Under the pieces are notes generated by a model that saw only the letters and a program-made list of their open reading frames with translations, had not been told where the DNA came from and searched no databases. From Xiphophorus maculatus (Eukaryota; Chordata; Actinopteri; Cyprinodontiformes; Poeciliidae): a stretch of 64,000 bases of DNA. A program made the position numbers and the translations under genes. The stretch is from contig NC_036458.1 of NCBI RefSeq assembly GCF_002775205.1, positions 4,246,560 through 4,310,559 on the forward strand. The letters are read 5' to 3'. This document shows positions 45,499 through 64,000 of this stretch, in pieces; positions within the stretch are counted from its first letter, which is position 1, and every line of letters begins with the position of its first letter.

Positions 45499-46833
45499 TT
45501 TTTAACTGAACCTCTTAGATTAAAATAAAGAAAAAATATTTAAAATATCTGACTGGTTTAACATACAAATTGTTTCTGATTACAAACATTTTTTTTTTTT
45601 TTTGCTAAATGCCAAAATATTTTGAGATAATTTTTTAGGAAATTCTTTTCAGTTCACATATTCTTTTCTCTGTATTTGACTTTTACACATTAAGACTCAG
45701 ATAAAAGATTTGGTTTTCCTTCCACATCTTTTCACAATAGCTTGCTTAGTCAGTAGGTCCATTCCTACTGACTGAACCAATATGCAGCTATGTGAGTTTT
45801 TCAGCTCTGCTCACTAATTTTGACATCATGGCTCCACAAAGAAACATTAACTTTGTTGTTCTTAGTGGCTTTTTGCTTTGAGTATTGTCTGTTAGAAAGA
45901 TCAATTTGACCCCAACCTTTAACTTCCTGCTTCACTATTTCCACATAATGTTCTTTCCTCATGATGCCATGTATTTTGTGAAGTGAACCAGTTGCTCTTG
46001 CTGCAAACATGATGTGATATAGTATCCATCCAGCGATGGATATTTAGTCCATCACTGGATTAAAAAATATAACAATATTTATTAATGCGAGACATATTGT
46101 AGCTTTTTTGGACCACAGAACAGTCAGTTTACATCAACGAACACTAATCTGGCTTTTCATGGTGCTGATGGCTTCTTCCTCTCTGAGTGGCCTTTCAGCC
46201 CATGTTTGGCAAAAGACTAATTTCATTTCCAAAGAAGTCTACAAAGTTTCTGAAAATAGAAATATATTAGGTTTTATATTTGATTTAATATGTAGAATAT
46301 TTAGAATATCTAATATTTTCTTTCTGTGTCTTTAGGTGATTTATGAAGGTCTATGGATGGTCTGTGTGGCACAAAGTACTGGACAGCAACAGTGCAAAGT
46401 GTACGACTACATTCTGTCGCTACCCTTTGACCTTCAGGCTGGCCGCGCCATGATCGTCATCAGCTGCATCCTCTGTGGGCTCAGCCTCCTCATCCTGTTC
46501 TTTGGTTCTGACTTGACCAGATGTTTTCAGAACCAAGGCACCAAGGCCAAACTCAGCCTGGTGGCCGCAGCGGGCCTCCTGCTGGCCGGCCTGCTGGTGA
46601 TCATCCCGGTCAGCTGGTCGGCGCATACCATAATAAGAGATTTCTACAACCCTATGATAATGAATTTCCAGACGAGAGACCTGGGAGTGTGTATCTATAT
46701 CGGCTGGGCAGCCGGTGTGATATTGATCCTGACTGGAGTTCTGCTCTGCTGCTTCAGCAGACCCAGATCCAGCAGCTCTAGTGGAACCGTCAAATACCGC
46801 AGAGATTCAGGTCTAAATGACAACTTAATTTAG
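45080..46833 (+). CDS. claudin-like tight-junction protein E (2 coding exons, 208 aa)
   Basis: The exons are 45080-45208 (43 codons) and 46336-46833, phase 0, donor GTAACT, acceptor TTTAG. The ATG follows TTTTGCAG. The signature is W30, G48-L49-W50, C53 and C63, with Arg80 before TM2. It is the same subtype as A: it shares IYEGLWM and the IIRDFYNP second loop, and its intron contains the same Tc1 fossil as A plus a longer Tc1 piece and a TA microsatellite. The C-terminus ends NDNLI, again without a canonical YV. Probable tight-junction strand protein. Confidence 0.9.
45431..45495. repeat. (TA)n microsatellite
   Basis: About 32 TA units lie in the claudin E intron. Confidence 0.95.
45801..46255 (-). 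mobile_element. Tc1-like transposase fragments in claudin E intron
   Basis: The minus strand at 46010-45801 reads GSLHKIHGIMRKEHYVEIVK, a segment of the Tc1 DDE domain. Upstream (about 46255-46140) is the block shared with the claudin A intron. Frames are broken. Part of the element has been lost from the A copy. Confidence 0.7.
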
Positions 46834-47114
46834 AGGTTTTATGGAAGGGGCTGGTGTCCAATAGACGGAGAGACAAGGGGGTTGATTTGGTAAAAACTGG
46901 GAAGACGACACCAGAGATTGTAAATACTTTATGCTAACAATAACTGGATCTGATTATTATTTTCATATTTTTTCTGTTGGTGCTCGAAGGCTTGAACATT
47001 TTTATTTCGAACATTTTGTAAGGTCTTTGGGTTTGTTTTTTTCAAACTGCCTACAAATCATTTATTATGAATTTGTTCTGTTTGTTTCTTTACACTGATC
47101 ACTAGAGATTAAAA
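46834..47114 (+). other. claudin E 3' UTR and spacer
   Basis: The conserved 3' UTR block is near 46838-46915. No clear AATAAA follows before the relic at 47115. Confidence 0.5.
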
Positions 47115-47243
47115 GCTGGTGTGCTGATGATCCTGACTGGAGTTCTGCTCTGCTGCTTCAGCAGACCCAGATCCAGCAGCTCAGGAGGAACCACCAGCTG
47201 CTACAGCTACAGGGCTTCAGCTGCAAACAATGACGTCATTTAA
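47115..47243 (+). pseudogene. claudin relic F: last membrane segment and tail only
   Basis: Forty-two codons match the end of claudin E from the GVILILTG-like start of TM4 through LLCCFSRPRSSSSG to a stop. The tail ends NNDVI, closest to claudin A. Everything upstream is missing, and the conserved 3' UTR block follows at about 47250-47310. It is either a truncated sixth gene or a duplicated 3' end that E could use by alternative splicing; no acceptor is convincing. Confidence 0.75.
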
Positions 47244-47309
47244 TGAGAGGCTTTATGGAAGAGACTGGTGTCCAAGAGACGGGTAGACAATGGAGCTAAA
47301 ACTGAGAAG

Positions 47310-50184
47310 ACGACACTAGTGACTGTAGCAAAAATATTATATGCCAAGAATAAGATCTGATTATTATTTCCATAATTTTAACTGTGTGTGCTTTAAAGTA
47401 TGTACTCTGTATATGTTAATTTCTAACATTTTGATTTGGTTTTTTTTATCTAGGCAAAACTCTTAAATTCAGAGTATTTTTTTGGAAATGTCACTTAAAA
47501 TTGACTTTAAAAAAGACATAAGCTTAACAGAATATTAAGATGCATTAAGAGTTTCTGTTAACAGAAAAATTACATTTCATAGTGATCGTTATCTTGACAG
47601 ACATAGCAAAAAATAAAAAAAGAAAACTTTCTGAAACATCAACGTCTTCAAATAAAATAATAACTCAAACCTTAGCGCAAGGTTCAAAACCACCAGGTTA
47701 TATGAAACAGACTAAATATTTTCTGTAGGTTTTCTCAGCACACGGATGATTGAAAACACCAGAAACGATTGAACTACCCAGAAACAGAGAAGAAGTTAGC
47801 TAGCTGCAGCTAGTCGCGTCTAACTCTTGAACATTTAAATAAATTAGAAGAAGCGAAAGTTGAAGGTGCTTAATGTTCTTTGTCCCAAAGCAGATATTCC
47901 TTTAGGAAAAAATTTAACAAACTTCGCTTATGGTTGCAAACAGCATTGCAGGGAGATAAAAAGGAAAGAGTGCGGATGCGGGAACATGACGGACAAAAAC
48001 CAAAATATACTTCAGTGGAGATGTGAAAAAACACATGGAAGACATGAAAATGAACAAAGATCCTTATTTTGGTATAGACTGATGAAAATATATTAAAGCA
48101 AGATTATTAGCTTTACATATAATGTTTGAGTTCATAAAAACATGAGTGAAAAACACTTTTAAACAGCTTGTAAAACTAATGTTCAGCAGAACATTAGTCT
48201 GCTTTACTAGAGTATTTAAGTATTTTAATGTACACATGGCAGTTGATTTCTTTCTTTGATGCACTAAATACATTTAGTGTTTTTGTATATATTGATATAT
48301 AAATATATTCTTTTATTTTGGCAACTACTTATATAGGAAAGTGAAACTAAACTCTTAAAGTTACACATCTGTTTGGCCATATCTAATTTAAAAAATATGT
48401 CATAAGATCATTTTTTGGCAATATCGCCAACCCCTAATAGAGCTCTTTGACAAAACAAAGTAAGAAAATATGAAATGAAAATACCAAGGGAATAAATTGC
48501 TCCCCTTGTTTCTTTAGATGCATGTTGTGATAATAAGGCTTTGTTTTTTTTTTGTTCTCTTTTTTCTTATTGTGTTCTTGTATCTCTAATCTACAGTACC
48601 TGGGTAAGTTTGAGTGTCTGTGACTCGATTCCTTAGCTGGACAATCCTGAGATTTCGAAGGCGATTTCACAGCAGGTCCCTGAAGCAGCCGGCCAGTATA
48701 CTAGCAGGAATCTTCTTCAGTGTGTCCTCCAAGGATCTGGCTCGCCATCTCATCCAAACATCAATAGGGAAAGAAAAAAAGAGAAAATTATTCTACGCAT
48801 AATATGCAGAACAAAAGAAAATAAATTAAACTTAAATCACCAATGTCTCAAATAAAATCACCACAAGTTAAATATATTAAATCGCTGCATAAAACTTTCA
48901 TTTAACAAATAGAAAAAAACCTCAGTTTGAAATTATTTTAACTGACAACCTCTTTCTGGAATTATTTGAACTGTCACTCATGAAATCAGAACATGTTCAC
49001 ATCTATTTTTTTTATTTTTTCGTATTCATTTTTAACTATTTTAACACAAAACATTGAACTTATGAACACATGTTAACTAAATCTAACATATAAAAATGTA
49101 AAAAATGCTCCAACAGGCTTTAAAGATGCTTTAAACTGGTTTTAACTTTCTTTTCACCGTGCCAAACGACCCTAACATAGTCAGTTTGCTAACCAACTGT
49201 TAGCCGTGCTAGCCGTTAGCTTCACTCGGCGATTTCACTCACCGAAGTTTCCAGAGAAAACACAACTCCATCCAGCTCCGTCAACGATGTAGCACCATAC
49301 AGCATTTGTTTTCACACACTATTCTCTCATTTTTATCTTTAATTTTGTCCACAATTTGTCTCTCAATTCTCACTGTTCTCTCCATTTCTTTCATTCTCTC
49401 TCTCTTCACGCGCTTCTTAAACACACAAAAGCAGGAGGGTGAAGCCTGCCCCCTGCTGGTGTTGCAGAGAATCACAACGGCTCCTGCAGCGTTGCCTTAT
49501 TCCAAACTGAATTAAATTAATACCGTATTTTCAGAACTATAAGGCGCACCTTTAATTTTAAGCCATTAATTTGAACAAAACACGACAGTATGCCTTATAA
49601 TCAGGAGCGCCTTATATATTGTTCTGGAGTAAAATAGCCTCTAGTGAATTAATATGGATTAATTCTGGCCTCGAAGCGACCTTGTGTGGTACTGTCAAAA
49701 TGTTTTACATTACATTACGGCTGCGGTAGTCAGGCGCGTCGCGGAGTAATACGTAATGTGCTTTGACTGACTAACTTATCTGAATAAAGATCGAAAATAG
49801 ACCATTGTTTCTGGAGCAGATTTCCATACATTTAAGTCGTAAACATCTCACGGAAGAGAAAACATCTAACTTTTGAGCTTCCTGGCAAAAGACTGAATAC
49901 TTATCTAAATGTGGTTTCTTGGTTTTCTATTTTGAGTAAATTAGCAAAAGTGACAATGTTTTTCCATATTTATGTGTAGAAATTTGAGTTGAGGTATCAA
50001 TTTAATCGCTTTATCTGAGTACATAATTTTAACTTTATGAGAAACTGAATTTTAGGTTTTATTAGCTGTATTTATTGAGATGTTTTTATTTTTTTCTGTA
50101 ACAACAATTCATATTTCTGAGTACTTTAGTCATATCTTATACTCATATTGCAAAAATGAATAAAAAATTTAATTAAAAGAAGAC
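47310..50184. other. intergenic between claudin array and coro1a
   Basis: This is mostly AT-rich. On the minus strand a good GTGAGT donor near 49235 follows a segment that could be a first exon, but I cannot connect it. A repeat beginning near 49523 (ACCGTATTTTCAGAACTATA then AGGCGCACC) with a complementary GCGCCTTATA nearby resembles a common fish MITE. No supported gene. Confidence 0.4.
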
Positions 50185-50204
50185 TTCGGAAAATACAGAA
50201 ATCC

Positions 50205-50210
50205 TTTATT
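50205..50210 (-). terminator. coro1a: poly(A) signal of coro1a
   Basis: AATAAA on the minus strand lies about 235 bases past the coronin stop. It gives a short 3' UTR (about 50185-50442). Confidence 0.7.
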
Positions 50211-50442
50211 TTTAACACATATATTAAAATATAAATCAAAACTTGTTCCCACAGACAAACAAAACAAATTCAAGCTTCAGGTTAAAAACATTTTCGAACA
50301 TCTGTTGTTTTAATTTTCCCCTTTCATTCACAACAAAAGGTTAACAGCAGTTTTCTCCCTGTCTGTTTTGGCTCCATTGTTTTACTTTTGACTTTTCGCT
50401 TTATGTTTTTCCTTCTTTAAATTTTGTAGAATTTTTGTCCGT

Positions 50443-59872
<9,430 letters not shown>

Positions 59873-60040
59873 CTGGGAGTCGTGCACGGGGAAGAGTCGG
59901 CTCAAGAAGTGTCAGCGGTGCACCCTGCCACCAGAGTGATGGCGCAGGGGAGACGCTATGTTAAAGTACATCACAGAAACGACATGAAGGAAGTGAAAAT
60001 TTCAAATGAAGGTGGAAGTGGGAGGTGTCTCCCGTGACAT
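59873..60040 (-). promoter_or_regulatory. coro1a: candidate 5' UTR exon and promoter of coro1a
   Basis: The minus strand ends GACTCCCAG at 59873 with a GTAAGC donor. Two ETS-like motifs lie just upstream on the plus strand, AAGGAAGTGA near 59989 and GTGGAAGTGG near 60011. They would suit PU.1-type control of a leukocyte gene, which is inference. The transcription start is not fixed by the sequence. Confidence 0.45.
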
Positions 60041-62534
60041 TTCAGGGTTTAAAAAGCTGCAGAGGGCAACAGGAACAAAACGTGCAGACGTCGTGAGATT
60101 ATAACCAGATAAAATGGAGAGTACGGTGAAGAGTTTGTGTGAATTTAGATTTATATGGAGCCAAAAATGAAGAACTTTGGCAGTTTTATGCTCTGGAGCA
60201 TCCAGGTGTGCAGTAACATGGTGCCAGAATGGAAACAATTAATCGGATTAATCGTGATGAATCGATTCAAATAATCAACTAATTTCGTAATCGATTGTTA
60301 CTCCAATAGAGGCCATTTGCTGAAAAAAAAAACCATATTCAGAGCAGTAATTAAGCTAAAACTGCACAAAATACAGTTTTAGCTTAATGCAAACATTTTG
60401 CATTTAAAACTTTTATTTGTAAATGTTTCACCCTAAACTCCTCAAGAGGCATTTTTTTGATATTCACTCGGTTCAAATTCATTAAGGGGTGTGCAGTAAA
60501 ATGTTTATTTTATTTAAAAAAGGAACTTATTTGCTTATTTCTAATGTTTTATAGGAAAGGCTAACTAGCACATGGTGGTTTAGCCAAGTGATAAAGTGCA
60601 GAGCAAGGAGCAGCTTTCACCTAGAAGACTCTGAGTGACGTTAGACCTCAGCAGAACGACAGGCCGGTCGCCTCCATGACATGCCGCATGGATGCAGTAA
60701 TTCATGCTAAAAGAGCCATAAACTAGCACTGCATGCATAGATATGTACACACTTTCCAGAAATCTGACATTACTGATTAAAATATCCTTTTTTATTGATT
60801 TTATGTAATATTCAAATCTTCAAACAGACAAAATTTGGAGTTTTTATCATCTTTAAGCCAATGATTAAACAAACCAGATCACATTTTGCACGTTTTTAAA
60901 CTTCCGTTTGGGTTCCTACTGCTTCTAAAAACAGAGCAAGCACTTTTAAAAAACCTATCAAGTCGTTTTTGGGTTTTATGTGGTGTTTGGAAAATGAGCC
61001 ATTTCAAAAACCTCCGGATTGTTGTGCACTGCAGCGCCACCTAGCAACCAAAGTAAAGATCAGCTCATTACCTACCAACCCAACTTAAGCTCCAGCATGT
61101 TTGTTCAGCTGGTTTTACTGTTGTACAATGGTTGCTAGGAAAGACAAGTGTTTTGTTGTTTACTTACCAGCTGGAAACCACTTTCTGTACTCTTGTTGGT
61201 TGTGCAGGAGGCTCCACTTCTGCTTTTCAAAGATGGACGGTTGCATAACTTGACATCCAGTTGCAAACATTTTCACATTTGAGTGTAAATGTTGAACTTG
61301 GGGACGTTGCCAGCAGCAGCAGCTTATTTGGATTTAAAGTGACAAGAGGCCCTAAATGTGAAAAAAACATCTTTTAGGAGTATTTTTACTACACTGTACT
61401 TTGTACTTTTACTTGAGTAGTTTTATTATAAAGTATCACTACTCTGACTAGAGTAAAGATCTGAAAGTGACATCAGGTGATAACGTTACAATAAACAAGT
61501 TAAGAAGTGTAATATATTATATTTCCTCAAAAGTGGCATGAAGAAATGTAAAATATTACTTGTGTAAAAAATAATATAGAAGTAATTTTTCCATGTTTAA
61601 TTGTATTTAGTTTATGTTATTGAACATTATTAAAAATATATATTTTTATTTAACCTAACGTTATTTATTTGCTCTTGGGGGCCCCCTGGTGCTGTGGCAT
61701 CTTATTTTTTCTTCCTTTTTTAAAAATCTTTTGATATAAACTAATAAAATACAGGTGTTAAAATTAAGAAATAAAATTAAATGTGAGAACAAAGAAAAGA
61801 CTTCAGTGTATTTCTGAAGGTATTTGTAGCACAGAGTGTGTTTTTGTTGATATAGTAAACAAACAAAGAAAACAATAATACAATAATAAAACATTACATA
61901 ATAAAGAAATGTGTATATAGTGGTGTGGTGTTATTAGAGCAAACTGATATAATAAACCCACTCTAGTCTGAAAATCTGCTATACAAATGAACTTGATCTG
62001 CCACAAATCTAAAAATCCCAACAAGATGAAAGAAATTTTTAACTCAGACAAGTTTAAAAATATAGATTTAAGTTTATTGCACAATCGTTGCTGGAGACTG
62101 AGGAGTCTGAGAGCCTGTCTGTTACACAGGACGCTAACGCTGGACAGACATGAGGACAGCAGTGTCTATTTAAAGCACACAGACCTAACGAGGCGCCGTG
62201 GGATTCATCCCGTCAGCGCCACATCCGGGTATTTATGCAGGTTTCATGCTTGCACGGGTTCAGCTGGACAGTTCATACATGATCATGGAAGGTATGGAGA
62301 GCTAAAGAAAAGACCCGCTGCACCGCTCCCGGTGTGACGCAAGTGAATTCAATTCATTTGGCTGAGGTATGGCTTCGGTCGCGCCAGTGTCAGTGCACAG
62401 GAGGCTCCACTAGGGGGAGCCAGAGTGGTGGGGAAATGCGGAGACGCTGCAGATGCGACAGAGTTATAACAGACAGACCCTCCTGAAGGCTCCCTTCATC
62501 CTAAAACAAAGGGCTTCCCTCGCTGCATGTGCAC
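60041..62534. other. intergenic upstream of coro1a
   Basis: This includes the inverted repeat partner (61005-61360) and old MITE-like ends. A plus-strand open reading at 62060-62337 has no recognisable domain. No supported gene. Confidence 0.4.
61005..61360 (-). repeat. dispersed repeat, copy 2 (inverse of 56500-56915)
   Basis: On the plus strand it starts AACCTCCGGATTGTTG and ends near AGCAGCTTATTTGGATTT, the complement of copy 1, with many differences. Confidence 0.65.
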
Positions 62535-63204
62535 AGGGCTGTGCAAAAGTTTTAGATCACCTTTCATTTACTTGATATTGTTTGCAAAATTTTTCAAAGT
62601 GATTCTGATCAATTTTGGGGGAACAGTGGCGCGCCCATGAAATGTTCATAGGAGTGGCCAATAAAAAAAAGAAAAGAAAGAAATATATATATATACACAA
62701 TTTTTTTTGGTGAATTTAAAGTGGATTAATATTATATTGTGACTTTATTCTTGTAATTTTATCATTTTTATTTTCTTAGCAAGGTCCTAATAACCCATCA
62801 TAATATATAAATAAAACAAAAAATTATATAAACAAATATATATGTAAATGGAAAAACACGGCTAATAAAAAGATTATATGTATATTGTTGATTTTATAAA
62901 TTTCTTATTTATTGTGTTTTACATGTATGTCTTTATTGAACTGATGGCCGCTTTTCTAACATGATTGTTATTTTTCAGGAGGGGGCCATGGCCCCATCAT
63001 GCCTCCACTTGGGGGCGCCACTGTTCATGATTCATTTAGGTCCTCAAAGATTTTTTAGTAGATTTTTTCTGCTTATTTATACTTTTTTTTGTTGTTGAAT
63101 TTAAAGTGGATTCACAAAAAATCTCCTAAAATTGAGTAAAAAAGCAGCTAAAGTTGCTACTTTGCAGCAACATCTAATGAAAAGACTTTTGCACAGCTCT
63201 GCAG
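62535..63204. mobile_element. MITE with GTGCAAAAG termini, interrupted by another element
   Basis: The ends AGGGCTGTGCAAAAGTTTTA and AAAGACTTTTGCACAGCTCT are inverted repeats. The interior is split by the 62624-63023 insertion. No coding. Confidence 0.65.
62624..63023. mobile_element. hAT-like short element nested in the MITE
   Basis: The termini CAGTGGCGCGCCC and GGGGGCGCCACTG are inverted, around an AT-rich core. No clear 8-bp duplication was found. Confidence 0.55.
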
Positions 63205-64000
63205 ACCAGTGTCAAAGTTAGGATCCACAGAATTACAGATATAATAATAATCAGCTTTTAACAATACAGATAATTCATTATAAACAGGTTGTTAAACAGG
63301 CTATCCGGCACCTGTGTTGTTTTAAAAAAACGTGTTTTGTTAGTCGTGTTTTACTTTTTTTCTCTCCATTTAACATTCAGACAAAATAAACAAACACAAG
63401 CCTTCCCACCAAAGGTTTCCCTTCTTCTTGTTACAAGGTTCACAGAGCGAGCAGACTGGACTAACGCTGGCGGGCGGAGCCCCGGTTCGGGTTGCGGCAC
63501 CCTGATCGGCGCATCCTTCGGCTGATAATGCATAGATTGACCGGTGGAAGTCAGGAGGTATCCACTAGCCCACCAGGGAGGTCATTAATGTCTTTCTCGA
63601 GTCTAAAAATGTGGTTACACTTTGAAAGCGGCTCTACATTTAGCATTGAGACAAATTTAAGGATCTTTTCTGTTCTTTACATATATATGAACACAGCTAA
63701 GCGAAACGGTTTTTGATATTTGAAGCACAGCAGTGAAGCCTCATCTGCTTCTGGATTAACCCGCTTCCTTCCTGCACTGTTTGCTCGATTAATCTACATG
63801 TATTTACATCATCTTTTATGATTTTAAAATGTGTTTCCTTCCAATCCAGAGCCCTTTGGAGATTAGCGATCAGTGCAGTAACATCCAGGAGAGACTGAAT
63901 TACGATGATTGGATGATTGGCTAACACTATGAGACATCAGTTTCTGTTTCAGAGCTACGTTCATGCAAAGTTTTAGTTTCATTCAATGGCCAAAATACAT
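63205..64000. other. window end, no gene recognised
   Basis: Short open readings on both strands (for example the minus strand at 63697-63927) carry no domain that I recognise. Nothing supported. Confidence 0.4.

Noticed and set aside
48614-49475. Possible minus-strand first exons with GTGAGT donor near 49235
   Set aside because: No second exon continues a plausible frame, and the region is repeat-rich.
61987-62337. 116-residue plus-strand reading upstream of coro1a
   Set aside because: No recognisable domain, no conserved context, and no splice signals that I can support.

Overview
This window is teleost fish genomic DNA. The evidence is spliced vertebrate genes (a coronin and a claudin array) and the repeat load: Rex3/RTE-, L2/Rex1- and L1-like LINEs, a tRNA-derived SINE, Tc1, hAT and piggyBac derivatives, palindromic MITEs and a broken endogenous retrovirus. 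No bacterial features are present. All calls are read by eye; no alignment or database search was run.

Layout. 1-1980 is the 3' part of a Rex3-like LINE that abuts the first claudin. 2064-47243 is a same-strand array of five two-exon claudin-like genes, called A (2064-3002), B (26347-27330), C (31202-32181), D (39880-40852) and E (45080-46833), plus a 3' relic F (47115-47243). Each coding exon 1 starts one base after a splice acceptor. B, C, D and E are preceded by a candidate non-coding leader exon with a clean GT donor (ends 16037, 29398, 35697, 41859). The repeating unit is leader exon, intron, short coding exon, intron, main coding exon, and a conserved 3' UTR with poly(A) signal. The spaces between units are filled by transposons: an ERV with an env remnant (3685-7469), a 0.3-kb-arm inverted repeat (8121-8896), an L2-type LINE (20936-23990), an APE-type LINE (36340-39230) and a three-deep nested DNA-transposon stack (42114-44400).

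Between claudins A and B, on the minus strand, is a 349-residue protein gene (10654-11703) that I do not recognise. It has an N-myristoylation-like start and a GC-rich 32/33-bp minisatellite directly 3' of it. From 50443 to about 60040 on the minus strand is a complete coronin-1A gene: ten coding exons (456 residues), one 5' UTR exon and a poly(A) signal.

How the genes relate. Claudins are four-pass tight-junction proteins that form paracellular barriers or pores. This array looks like a lineage-expanded set in two subtypes: A/E (208-211 residues) and B/C/D (186-188 residues). Between the young duplicates B and C, the amino-acid changes fall almost wholly in the extracellular loops while introns are nearly identical. 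That is the most interesting signal in the window. Coronin-1A is an actin regulator typical of leukocytes, with no evident functional link to the claudins beyond adjacency.
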